Below are positions 26,513-35,727 of a stretch of 64,000 nt of DNA, one piece after another. The stretch comes from a virus, in the IMG/VR virus record IMGVR_UViG_3300005542_000007, positions 62,001-126,000 of that record. One strand, written 5' to 3'. A program made the translations under genes and the position numbers. Every line of letters begins with the position of its first letter. Within the stretch, counting starts at the first letter, position 1. The notes beneath the pieces are model-generated. The model was not told the origin of the DNA and searched no databases. It was given only the letters and a program-made list of their open reading frames with translations.

Positions 26513-28381
26513 ATGGCACTTCCTACATTTTCACAAATCGTTAGTTCGATGCTCTCCTTTTTGCAAGCAGAAAGGCCGGATATTAATACAAATACAGGAA
26601 CCGTAGTAAATGACGTAGTTGTATCTACAGTAGCGAATCAATTATCGGCTGAGAATGGTACATCTCCAAGCGTTTATTCTTCTATACAATATGTCCAAGA
26701 TGTTCAAGCCTTCGTTGATAATGCTGCTATTTTAGTTCCAACAGATTTAGACGCAATAGGTACAAACTATGGATTGGTAAGAAATCCAGGAACTCAAGCT
26801 ACGGGAATTATCACATTCCGTATTCGAAATTATACGCCTTCGAGCCCTATTGTTACTGTTCCATCGGGCACCGTAGTTTCTACATTAGCAACATCTCAAG
26901 CTCCCGCTGTTTCATTTTCTACTACGGCTACGGTAACTTTTACCCCCTCTCTCGCTCCTTCTTATTACAATCCTGTCACTGGTTTTTATGAGCAAAGTAC
27001 CACAATTGTCTGTCAGACAATTGGCACTGTTGGGAATGTTGGGGCTGCAACCATTGTTTCTCTTGTCGGTCCTACTATAGGAATTGATGCTGTAACTAAT
27101 ACAACAGCTACTACTGGAGGCACAAACGTAGAGAGTAATGTAGCCTTTGCAGGACGTATTCAAATTAAATTGGAAGGAAATAATGTTGGTACTCCAAATG
27201 GAATTATCAGTTTGATGGAAACCAACCCAAACGTTATCCAATCTCTTATTGTAGGGCCCAATGATCCTGAGATGATACGGGATCAATTTGGTGGAAGTGT
27301 GGATGTTTATATTAGAGGTCAGATTCCTGTAACGACAACCGATACTCCTACTTATACCACGACAGGATCTCAACAATTTGTCTTAGTTAATCAACCCGCT
27401 TTGTCTGTTGGGTCCGTTACAGGTATTGTTGGTGGTAATCCTTATACATTCGTCCCCAATACTGATTATAGTTTTGTGGAGAACCCAAATATTCTCTTTT
27501 CTGGAAGTATAGATGCAGCTAGTTATATTGTTTTTGGTACCAAAACATTTTTTAATATTGTAACCGTCGGTCTTCCGTTCACAGTAACTTCGGTAACAGA
27601 CGGTACCCATTTGTTGGTGAACAGTGTTACGGGAATGAGTCCCAGTGATACAATTGTTCAAGGAAGTAATACTACTACTATTACGGCAATCAACCCCATA
27701 GGATTTCCACCAAATACAATCGCCGTGGGAAGCACTATTGGTTGGATTGGTGGGGGAACGGCTGCGGCTGACATTTCAGTGTCACAATTAGTTGTTAACA
27801 CGACAAATGGTATGAATCCCGGCGACATAATTGTTCAGGGAGCCTTTTCTACTACGGTTAGTTCAGTTACAAATTCAACTACAGTAGTTGTTGGAAGCGT
27901 GTCTGGTTTTTCAGTAGGAACAGCCCATTTTACTGGGTTTTCACCCGACAATAATACAGTTATTACAATTACCTACACTTATGATAGTTTGATAGCAACA
28001 CTCCAAGCCCTTATTAATAATAACTCCAATCATATTGTTGCTTCCGATGTTTTAGTGCGGGAAGCAATCCAAGCATTGATTAATATAACGGCTGGAATTC
28101 TAATTGTTCCTGGATTTGTTCCATCCACGGTAGTGGCTAATGTAGAAACCGCACTTACCGATAATATCAACGCTCTTGGACTTGGAGCAGTACTTATTCT
28201 AAGTGAAATAGTTGCTATTATACAAGATGTACCAGGAGTGGATGAAGTCGATCTCACTAGTTTAGTTATTCAATCTACAGAAGGCATTGTTACTACCACC
28301 ATTCCCCCAGGGCAGCAAATTTCCGTAGGCAAAAATGCCTATACCGTTACAAACAATTTGACTATAACAGTAGAGTCATAA
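26513..28381 (+). CDS. Baseplate J-like wedge protein (T4 gp6 class)
   Basis: 622 residues. Front: SQIVSSMLSFLQAERPDINT, then GTVVNDVVVS and DLDAIGTNYGLVRNPGTQAT, followed by IRNYTPSSPIVTVPSGTVVS. Middle: VTNTTATTGGTNVESNVAF and the arginine-containing FAGRIQIKLEG. These are the core of the Baseplate_J family, which builds the wedge ring. Residues about 350-480 are a repetitive insertion (DGTHLLVNS..GM..SDTIVQG..TTTI, two to three units) shared with the 13416 protein. The C-terminus returns to baseplate sequence (AVLILSEIVAIIQDVPGVDEVD). Confidence 0.85.
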   Translation: MALPTFSQIVSSMLSFLQAERPDINTNTGTVVNDVVVSTVANQLSAENGTSPSVYSSIQYVQDVQAFVDNAAILVPTDLDAIGTNYGLVRNPGTQATGIITFRIRNYTPSSPIVTVPSGTVVSTLATSQAPAVSFSTTATVTFTPSLAPSYYNPVTGFYEQSTTIVCQTIGTVGNVGAATIVSLVGPTIGIDAVTNTTATTGGTNVESNVAFAGRIQIKLEGNNVGTPNGIISLMETNPNVIQSLIVGPNDPEMIRDQFGGSVDVYIRGQIPVTTTDTPTYTTTGSQQFVLVNQPALSVGSVTGIVGGNPYTFVPNTDYSFVENPNILFSGSIDAASYIVFGTKTFFNIVTVGLPFTVTSVTDGTHLLVNSVTGMSPSDTIVQGSNTTTITAINPIGFPPNTIAVGSTIGWIGGGTAAADISVSQLVVNTTNGMNPGDIIVQGAFSTTVSSVTNSTTVVVGSVSGFSVGTAHFTGFSPDNNTVITITYTYDSLIATLQALINNNSNHIVASDVLVREAIQALINITAGILIVPGFVPSTVVANVETALTDNINALGLGAVLILSEIVAIIQDVPGVDEVDLTSLVIQSTEGIVTTTIPPGQQISVGKNAYTVTNNLTITVES

Positions 28382-28393
28382 GAGGATAAAAAT

Positions 28394-30808
28394 ATGATAC
28401 CCTATTCCGTAAAAATTAATGAAAGATTAAGTGCCGCCCCAATTTCTGGAGAATCACATATAATTGGTATAGTTGGGGTTGCAACTTATGCTCCTGGATT
28501 AATTCGTTTAGTTGAAGTACCACAAGGTCCGGCACCTGCGGTAACTATTCCTGGGTATATTGAAATCACAAGTGGGTCTCCATCAGGCACACAATTTTTA
28601 GTTAATTATACAACAGGGGTTGTAACTTTTAATACATCACAGGATGGAATCACCATTTCAGTATCCTATAATGGACTTGGATCAGAAATTTCAGCCGAAG
28701 ATATAAATGAACTTCAAGAACCTCTTGGAACTGGCAATGGTGAAATTGCGAATTTATCAATTACCTATAACTGGCCAGCCGCTCCAACTGTTACGTGGTC
28801 TTTAGCTCCAGGCATCGTATCAAATACTAATGTTTCCCCTTCTGCTGCCATTTCTTTGACAAAACTTCAAACATTGAATCCTAATATTGTTCCAGTAACC
28901 AATGGTTCTGGTATATTAGTTTCTTCCGCTACTACAGCAACAGAACTGAGTTTCTTAGATGCTACATCTTCGATTCAAACTCAATTAAACTTAAAACAAA
29001 CATCTGGTAATTTTATTACCGCTTTGACTGGCGATGTTACTACCAGTTTATTTAATCTTCTTAATACAGCATCTACTTATGCAGTTCTAGGCGCTACAAC
29101 GGTTACAAATACGGCAACTCCTACTATGTTAACTGGAGACCTTGGTTTAAATCCAGGTACCTCAATCACAGGGTTTCCTCCTGGGACATTTACTGGTACT
29201 GAACGTATTGCAAATAGTTTTGCAGCCCAAGCTCAGACGGACGCTTCTTCGGCATATACACTTCTAGCTGCTCTTCCCTTTACAACTGATTTAACTGGAC
29301 AAGTTTTAGGTACGGGGGGAGTTGTACCAACACTTACTGCTGGCGTTTACAAATTCTCTTCCTCAGCCCAGTTAACTGGTACCTTAACATTAGATGCTCA
29401 GAATAATCCCAATGCCCAATTCATTTTTCAAATTGGTTCTACATTAACTACTGCATCGGCTTCTTCCGTCATAATAATTAATGGAGGAAATGCTAATAAT
29501 ATTTACTGGTTGTGTGGAACTTCAGCCACGTTGGGCACAACTACAAATTTCCAAGGAACTATTATTGCTTCTGCAAGCATTACAGCTAATACGAGCGCTT
29601 CAGTTAGTGGCCGTTTAATTGCTCTAACAGGCGCGGTAACATTGGACGATAATGCTATTACTGTTACAATTGGTCCTGTTGGATTAGAAATTGCTACACT
29701 TTCCCCTACAGCGGCTGTTTTATCCATACATGCTGATTCTAGTCCCAATCTCACTGGGAATGTACAATTAGTTTCAGGTACTAATGTTACTCTTTCCCAG
29801 GTTGGTCAAGCTATTACAATTAATGCCGCTAGTGGAAGTAGTGGTATTACACAATTAACGGGAGATGTTACTACCAGTCCTCCTAATCCATATCTTGCTA
29901 CAGCAGCAACTTATGCTGTTTTGGGTGATACTGCTGTAACAAATACTGGATTTACAGTCTTAACAGGGGATCTTGGTATTTACCCTGGTACCTCAATTAC
30001 AGGATTCCCTCCAGGTACATTTTCTGGAACTGAACATATTGCAGATGCGGCAGCACATCAAGCTCATAATGATGCTACTTCTGCGGTAGCAACATTAGAT
30101 GCAACTCCTGTTACAATGGATATTACTTCAACAGACTTAGGTGGTTTTGTTGCAACACCTGGGCATTATGATTCCTCTTCGGCAGGAATCTGGTCTGCTG
30201 GAAACCTCACACTCAATGGTGCAGGTACTTATATCTTTACGTTTGATACCTCTCTTACAATGCCAGCAAGTGCAAACGTAGTTCTAACGGGTGGAGCAAT
30301 TGCTGATGATGTTTATTTTATTACTGGAACAACATTCACCTTTGGTGCCAATGATACTGTTAATGGTACAATTCTAGCAGGTACATCCATTACTTTTGCA
30401 GCTTCTTCAGTATTGAATGGTAGAGCTTTAGTTTATGGCCCTAGTGGAACGACAGTTACATTCCCAAGTGCAGGTACTGTTACTGTTCCTCCAGGTTCTG
30501 GTGGTACACAATTTGCTACTATTGCAAATGGTGTAATCACTCCTTCGATGATTACGACTTCGGCAACCGCCGATTTTACATTTCCACGCGATGTTTTTGT
30601 CACTAGAAATCTTGGTGTTGGAACGAGTTCAGTAGTTGCAAGTGCAATTGTAGAAATAGATTCTACAACCAAAGGCTTTCTTCCACCAAGAATGACAACA
30701 ACTCAGCGCAATGCTATTTCTTCTCCTGCTGAGGGGTTAATTGTTTATGATATCACAGATCATCAATGGTATGGATGGAATAATAGTTCTTGGGTTATTT
30801 TAGGCTAA
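28394..30808 (+). CDS. Baseplate/fiber protein with two DUF3494 domains
   Basis: 804 residues. The front (residues 1-110) has YSVKINERLSAAPISGESH and a beta core ending VSYNGLG. Residues about 221-425 and 496-700 are two DUF3494 ice-binding-like domains, the second nearly identical in places to the sheath copy. Between them is a fiber shaft (HADSSPNLTGNVQLVSGTNVTLSQ pattern as in the 8949 fiber). The end is the recurring GFLPPRMTTTQRNAIS...WYGWNNSSWVILG tip. Located between J-like and I-like genes, so it probably radiates from the baseplate as an adhesive fiber. Confidence 0.75.
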   Translation: MIPYSVKINERLSAAPISGESHIIGIVGVATYAPGLIRLVEVPQGPAPAVTIPGYIEITSGSPSGTQFLVNYTTGVVTFNTSQDGITISVSYNGLGSEISAEDINELQEPLGTGNGEIANLSITYNWPAAPTVTWSLAPGIVSNTNVSPSAAISLTKLQTLNPNIVPVTNGSGILVSSATTATELSFLDATSSIQTQLNLKQTSGNFITALTGDVTTSLFNLLNTASTYAVLGATTVTNTATPTMLTGDLGLNPGTSITGFPPGTFTGTERIANSFAAQAQTDASSAYTLLAALPFTTDLTGQVLGTGGVVPTLTAGVYKFSSSAQLTGTLTLDAQNNPNAQFIFQIGSTLTTASASSVIIINGGNANNIYWLCGTSATLGTTTNFQGTIIASASITANTSASVSGRLIALTGAVTLDDNAITVTIGPVGLEIATLSPTAAVLSIHADSSPNLTGNVQLVSGTNVTLSQVGQAITINAASGSSGITQLTGDVTTSPPNPYLATAATYAVLGDTAVTNTGFTVLTGDLGIYPGTSITGFPPGTFSGTEHIADAAAHQAHNDATSAVATLDATPVTMDITSTDLGGFVATPGHYDSSSAGIWSAGNLTLNGAGTYIFTFDTSLTMPASANVVLTGGAIADDVYFITGTTFTFGANDTVNGTILAGTSITFAASSVLNGRALVYGPSGTTVTFPSAGTVTVPPGSGGTQFATIANGVITPSMITTSATADFTFPRDVFVTRNLGVGTSSVVASAIVEIDSTTKGFLPPRMTTTQRNAISSPAEGLIVYDITDHQWYGWNNSSWVILG
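29058..29668 (+). repeat. DUF3494 domain copy 2 (in 28394 protein)
   Basis: Begins YAVLGATTVTNTATPT, LTGDLGLNPG, TGFPPGTF; later LTLDAQNNPNAQFIFQIGS and NNIYWLCGTSATLG. More diverged than the other three copies and has a slightly different pattern in the last third (GTIIASASITANTS). Confidence 0.8.
29881..30495 (+). repeat. DUF3494 domain copy 3 (in 28394 protein)
   Basis: Begins PYLATAATYAVLGDTAVTNT and ends FPSAGTVTVPP. Shares with the sheath copy a 68-base identical run (30371-30438) and a 44-base identical run ending near 30163. Confidence 0.85.
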
Positions 30809-30818
30809 GGTAAAAATT

Positions 30819-32873
30819 ATGGCATTTTATGGTGCTGGCATATTTTATAATTCTGGAGCTTTCTACACAGGAGCGGTAACTTCTCCTGCACAAGGTATTC
30901 CTATTGATCTCCGTTTTTATAGAACGTCTCAGGATGGAATTTATGTTTTCTGGTGGGGGTTTGACCCAGCATTTATTACTCCTGCGTTAGCGTTAGCGGG
31001 TTTCGATTTAGAGTTGGATACTAGTCCTTTATTCGATTCCCCAAATTTGGCTACTTTTACACAGCTTACGGCGATTACTTTTCAAAATGGAAATGTCCGA
31101 AAAGGATTTGCTGTCCCAGTGGCTGCTCGTATTAATGCCACCGTACAGACTTGGTACGCAAGAGTAAGAACGCATACTGTTTCATTCACATCTGATTGGT
31201 CATCTACATTGATATGGACTATTCCTCAATCTGTACAACAATCTACGGCTGAAGCTTTAATGGAATCATTGCCCGATTTTCATGTTTATGGTAAAGGCGA
31301 TTTATTAAAACCAGTAGATCAACGTAAGACAAATTTGTGGCTTGTGGAAGATATGTATGGGAATCAATTTGATCAGATCTACTATGCTGATTTTCTTACT
31401 CAAACGAATAACTATGTAGATTTATGTGTCGATGAGGATTTATTTCAAAATTTTGGTGTGTTGTTTAATTTTCCTAAACCAGCAAATATGCAGTTTGTAG
31501 ATTATCGCTGGATTTTGATGAATTTGTATTTAGCTTCTTTGGTAGGCAGTACAAACGAAGCTATTATTTTAACTATCCAAGCTTTTACCGGGGTCCCTCC
31601 CCAAATTACCAATGTTAGGGATGAAGATGATTTCTTTCTGGTTACGATTCAAGATCCACCAGTTGTTCCTAGCGGGCCGCAAACCGTTTTTCATACATCG
31701 CAACCTTATATTGACTCAACTTTAAGGATAGAAGATATTACAACAGGACTTTTTGTACCAAGTAGTGCTTATACAACAGATGGGGCATTAGGAACTTGGA
31801 CAATGAACGTAGCAACAACAGATACATTACAAGCCATGTTTGATGTTGGAAATCCTAATGATCCTGCTCCAGTAATATTCGATGCTTTGTCCGGCGCTAC
31901 TGCTTTAACTGGACTTGTAACTTTTACAAATGGCAGTAACAATATTGTTGGGAATAATGCTGTTGTTAGCCCCTCTCTCCTTCTTTCAGCATCTACCTTT
32001 GCTGTTCTAGGAGATACAGCAGTTACCAATACAGGATTTACAGTACTTACAGGAGATCTAGGCGTTTCGCCAGGATCTTCAGTCACTGGTTTCCCTCCAG
32101 GTACCTTTACAGGCTCTTTGCATCAAGGAGATGCGGTAGCAGCCCAAGCTCATACTGATGCAACATCTGCTGCTGCTGTTCTATTAGCTCGTACTCCGGT
32201 CACTGATATTTCTTCAACTGACTTAAATGGTGCTACTCTTACAGCAGGTAATTATCACGCTACTTCAACAGGCACATTCACTGCTACTGGAACACTTACT
32301 CTAGATGGTGGCGGAGACCCAAATTCTATATTTGTACTTTCTTTTGGTACAAGCATGACTCTTGGTGCCAATGATAATGTGGTTTTAATTAATGGTGCAA
32401 ACGCCAATAATGTTTATTGGATAACAGGTACAACCTTTACATTTGGTGCCAATGATACTGTTAATGGTACAATTCTAGCAGGTACATCCATTACATTTGC
32501 TTCCAATAGCGTTCTTAATGGAAGGGCTCTTTGTTATGGCCCTTCAGGAACAACCGTTACATTTCCAAGTGCTGGTACTGTTACTGTTCCACCTCCTTCT
32601 ATTATTAGTGGTACATTATTTTTATCTCAATTAAGTGTTGGACAGGAAATTACAGATCCCAATGGTATTTTTATAGGAGAAATAAGTCAAATAACCGACA
32701 ATACTCATGCCACTTTATTAAATCCTTGGGCAGGACCTACTGAAGTTGTTACTGCGTATAGATTACTTTATACAGATTTGCAACTTCCCCCTCCAATTCT
32801 TTGGGATAAATCTACACTAGCTTTTGGAGTCATCATCACTATTTTTAACCCAGGAAATTTTATCCTGAACTAA
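30819..32873 (+). CDS. Tail protein I-like baseplate protein with DUF3494 domain
   Basis: 684 residues. Residues about 145-275 follow the gpI pattern (LMESLPDFHVYGKGDLLKP, then FDQIYYADFLTQTNNYVDL; EDLFQNFGVLFNFPKP; NEAIILTIQAFTGVPPQI). Residues about 384-591 are a DUF3494 domain inserted between this part and a final 90-residue beta segment that ends FGVIITIFNPGNFILN. In other phages gpI plugs the wedge and carries the fibers. The DUF3494 unit is again a surface insertion. Confidence 0.75.
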   Translation: MAFYGAGIFYNSGAFYTGAVTSPAQGIPIDLRFYRTSQDGIYVFWWGFDPAFITPALALAGFDLELDTSPLFDSPNLATFTQLTAITFQNGNVRKGFAVPVAARINATVQTWYARVRTHTVSFTSDWSSTLIWTIPQSVQQSTAEALMESLPDFHVYGKGDLLKPVDQRKTNLWLVEDMYGNQFDQIYYADFLTQTNNYVDLCVDEDLFQNFGVLFNFPKPANMQFVDYRWILMNLYLASLVGSTNEAIILTIQAFTGVPPQITNVRDEDDFFLVTIQDPPVVPSGPQTVFHTSQPYIDSTLRIEDITTGLFVPSSAYTTDGALGTWTMNVATTDTLQAMFDVGNPNDPAPVIFDALSGATALTGLVTFTNGSNNIVGNNAVVSPSLLLSASTFAVLGDTAVTNTGFTVLTGDLGVSPGSSVTGFPPGTFTGSLHQGDAVAAQAHTDATSAAAVLLARTPVTDISSTDLNGATLTAGNYHATSTGTFTATGTLTLDGGGDPNSIFVLSFGTSMTLGANDNVVLINGANANNVYWITGTTFTFGANDTVNGTILAGTSITFASNSVLNGRALCYGPSGTTVTFPSAGTVTVPPPSIISGTLFLSQLSVGQEITDPNGIFIGEISQITDNTHATLLNPWAGPTEVVTAYRLLYTDLQLPPPILWDKSTLAFGVIITIFNPGNFILN
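31969..32595 (+). repeat. DUF3494 domain copy 4 (in 30819 protein)
   Basis: Begins LLLSASTFAVLGDTAVTNTG and ends FPSAGTVTVPPPS. The last 150 bases nearly repeat those of copies 1 and 3, while the middle (LTAGNYHATSTGTFTATGTL) is distinct. Confidence 0.85.
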
Positions 32874-32896
32874 GGAATACTATTAGGAGAACTATT

Positions 32897-33361
32897 ATGT
32901 CAGAATTGAATGAAACGCTTAAATTAAAAGGAACGGTTACATTGAAAATGTACGATGCCGATGGAAAATTAATCCATGAGCAATGTAATCCGAACCTGAT
33001 AGTCACAGTAGGTAAATCTTATTTAGCTACTTGGCTTGCTGCTGCATCGCAAGCTGGTAAATTTATGTCTTATATTGCACTTGGAACTGGGTCAGCATCT
33101 CCTACAGTGGGAGATACCTCGCTTCAAAGTGAGTTTTCAGGTGGTGGATATTCAAGACAACAGGGGACTCTAACAGGCTCTTCAAACGTTTGGCAAAATG
33201 TTGCCACATTTCCCGCTGGAAATGGTACAGGTGCAATTACTGAAGCGGGGTTATTTTCGGCAGTTACTTCTGGTACAATGTTTGCTCGTCAAGTTTTTGC
33301 TGTTGTAAATAAAGCTTCTGGAAATACTGTTATTATAACTTGGCAAGTGTCGTTTTCATAA
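32897..33361 (+). CDS. Small tail/fiber protein
   Basis: 154 residues, start after AGGAGAACTATT. The order VTLKMYDADGKLIHEQCNPN, then YLATWLAAAS, then MSYIALGTGSASPTVGDTSL and a C-terminal strand RQVFAVVNKASGN is a recurrent small phage tail-protein layout, often near fiber genes. The N-terminal Glu/Lys segment may be an attachment tag. Exact role unknown. Confidence 0.6.
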   Translation: MSELNETLKLKGTVTLKMYDADGKLIHEQCNPNLIVTVGKSYLATWLAAASQAGKFMSYIALGTGSASPTVGDTSLQSEFSGGGYSRQQGTLTGSSNVWQNVATFPAGNGTGAITEAGLFSAVTSGTMFARQVFAVVNKASGNTVIITWQVSFS

Positions 33362-33381
33362 AATTACAAAGGATAATTTAG

Positions 33382-35703
33382 ATGCCTTCTCCCTCATGGT
33401 CATTTACTGGATCATTACCTAATACTCCAAGACGTGATATTCCCTGTGTTATTTTACAAAATGGGAAGGCACTCATAGCTGGAGGAGATGGTTCTTCTCC
33501 TACGAATACTGTAAGTACTCTCTATGATCCTGGGACAGGGATTTGGACAGATACCGGATCTTTAAATACCGCGAGATCAAATGCTCCTGCAATCGTTTTG
33601 CAAAATGGGAAAGTTTTAATTGCTGGTGGTGGTGATGCCGTAGGTCCTATTACATCCTGTGAATTATATGATCCAGGTACAGGATTATGGACACCTACTG
33701 GTTCATTAAATACTGCTAGATCTATAGCAATACTCATTTTGTTAAATGATGGAACAGTTTTACTTGCAGGTGGATTTTTTAGTGGAGGAAATGCTACAGC
33801 TACTGCTGAAATATACGATCCTGTAGCCGCAACATGGTCTTTTACTACAGGACCTTTGAATCAATCTAGAGCGTCATATGGGGCGGTTAAATTAAATAAT
33901 GGAAAAGTTCTTTTTGCAGGTGGAGAATCACCTGTTCATAGTCCTCTTAGTAGTAGTGAACTTTATGATCCTGTTACTAAAACATTTTCATTTACAGGAT
34001 CACTTAGTTCTACTCATACAGCAGATGAATCAGTAAATAATTTATGTTGTTTATTGAATGACGGAACTGTATTGTTAGCTAGTGGTAATTCTTCTACAAC
34101 TTCAGAAGTTTATGATCCTGTGGCTGGAACCTGGGGTCATACTGCTACTTTGTCCTCTGTGCATTTTGGAACAACACCACAGGTGTTAAGAGACGGCAAA
34201 GTAATACTTCCTGGAGGTGCTGATATAAGTGGGCTATCAACAACTGTTGTAGATTTATATAATCCTGATACAGTTTCATGGACACCCACGGCCAGTCTTA
34301 ATACGTCTCGTGCTAATTTTGGTATTGCAACATTATCTAATGGAACGGTTATAGTTGTAGGAGGAGTAAATAGCCATGTTCCCGTTGATTTATCTTCCGC
34401 CGAACTATACAATTATCCATTCATCAATGATCATTGGATTGCTACAACTGGGCAACTTAATGTTGCAAGAGGTGGTGGTTCATCTTTAGTTAAGTTGAAT
34501 AATGGAAAGATACTACTTATTGGTGGAGAAAATTCTACATTTACGGATACTTTAACTTCTTGTGAATTATTTGACCCAATTGCCCAAACTTGGTCTGTGA
34601 CTGGAAGTTTAATCCAAAAAAAGAGACTCGCTGGTGCAGTTCTACTGACAATTGGACCTAACGCGGGAAAAGTATTAAGCATTGGTGGATTAGCTGGTAG
34701 TCCTTTATCCGATTGTGAGATCTACGATCCAACCGCAGGAACTTGGTCCAGTACAGGTTCGATGGCCAATCCAAGGTGGGGCTTTGCTTCTTTCACTCTT
34801 CCATCTGGTAAAATTCTTGTAGTATGTGGAGTTGGGGCTACTGGACAATGTGAAATTTATGATCCTGTAGCTGGAACTTGGAGTACTGCTGCGGCATATC
34901 CACAGGGAAACATGTTTACGTTCATGGGCTTCGCAACATTAAACGATGGGCGTCCAATTGTTATAGGCGGCGCATCAGTTATTGGGGGGTCCTTTGCGAA
35001 TGTTAATATTTACAATGAAGGTAGTGATACATGGGCCGCACAAACGTCTTACCCTTTGATAGTCGAAGATCAGGGTATAGCGAATTTTGTTATAACGCTT
35101 TTATCAGGAAAAGTTTTAGTTGTAGGTGGATTTGATGCCACTTCTACATATTATACAGCATGTAATATTTTTGACCCTGTGGCGAATACTTGGAGTGTGG
35201 CTGCATCTTTGCCCTTCACTGCGAAGGTTCCAGGAGCGCTTTATTTGTTGGTGGATGGTACCGTACTTTGTGCTGGGGGATATGATGGAGCTTCTCTTTC
35301 TGATAGCGAGATTTATGATCCAGTTGCTAATACCTGGACTCCTACCGGAAGTTTATTGGAAGCGTCATTTCTTGGAAATTCCAGCCAACCCCAAGGTATT
35401 GTTTTAAATAATCCTAGTTACCCTTTATGGGCGGGTCAGGGTGTATCACCTTTTACTAGATCAGAAGTTTTTCAAACACCAATACTTTCTATATTTTTAT
35501 CTGATTCTATAACGATGTCAGATTCACAAACCGAAGCACTTGCTATTCCTTTGGCAGATTCAATATCTTTAACAGACACATTCCCAAATTCATTTTCAGT
35601 CGAAAGCAATGCCGTAACACCAGTAAATATTCCAATAGTAGAAAATTTAGTAAATCAGCTTGTACCTGCGGATGTAAAGACATATTTTAAAATAGAGGAA
35701 TAA
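33382..35703 (+). CDS. Large Kelch-propeller receptor-binding protein
   Basis: 773 residues. I count 13 Kelch repeats, each with an NGKVLIAGGG/DGTVLLAGGF-type strand, a polar link and ELYDPVxxTW. Thirteen repeats fit two adjacent propellers (for example 6+7). The first residues (MPSPSWSFTGSLPNTPRRD) parallel those of the 10272 protein, so the genes are duplicates. The C-terminal 85 residues differ (ADSISLTDTFPNSFS), perhaps a virion anchor. Kelch units bind glycans or proteins; receptor binding is inferred. Confidence 0.8.
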   Translation: MPSPSWSFTGSLPNTPRRDIPCVILQNGKALIAGGDGSSPTNTVSTLYDPGTGIWTDTGSLNTARSNAPAIVLQNGKVLIAGGGDAVGPITSCELYDPGTGLWTPTGSLNTARSIAILILLNDGTVLLAGGFFSGGNATATAEIYDPVAATWSFTTGPLNQSRASYGAVKLNNGKVLFAGGESPVHSPLSSSELYDPVTKTFSFTGSLSSTHTADESVNNLCCLLNDGTVLLASGNSSTTSEVYDPVAGTWGHTATLSSVHFGTTPQVLRDGKVILPGGADISGLSTTVVDLYNPDTVSWTPTASLNTSRANFGIATLSNGTVIVVGGVNSHVPVDLSSAELYNYPFINDHWIATTGQLNVARGGGSSLVKLNNGKILLIGGENSTFTDTLTSCELFDPIAQTWSVTGSLIQKKRLAGAVLLTIGPNAGKVLSIGGLAGSPLSDCEIYDPTAGTWSSTGSMANPRWGFASFTLPSGKILVVCGVGATGQCEIYDPVAGTWSTAAAYPQGNMFTFMGFATLNDGRPIVIGGASVIGGSFANVNIYNEGSDTWAAQTSYPLIVEDQGIANFVITLLSGKVLVVGGFDATSTYYTACNIFDPVANTWSVAASLPFTAKVPGALYLLVDGTVLCAGGYDGASLSDSEIYDPVANTWTPTGSLLEASFLGNSSQPQGIVLNNPSYPLWAGQGVSPFTRSEVFQTPILSIFLSDSITMSDSQTEALAIPLADSISLTDTFPNSFSVESNAVTPVNIPIVENLVNQLVPADVKTYFKIEE

Positions 35704-35727
35704 GGATAAGATTTAAAGGAGATTCAT

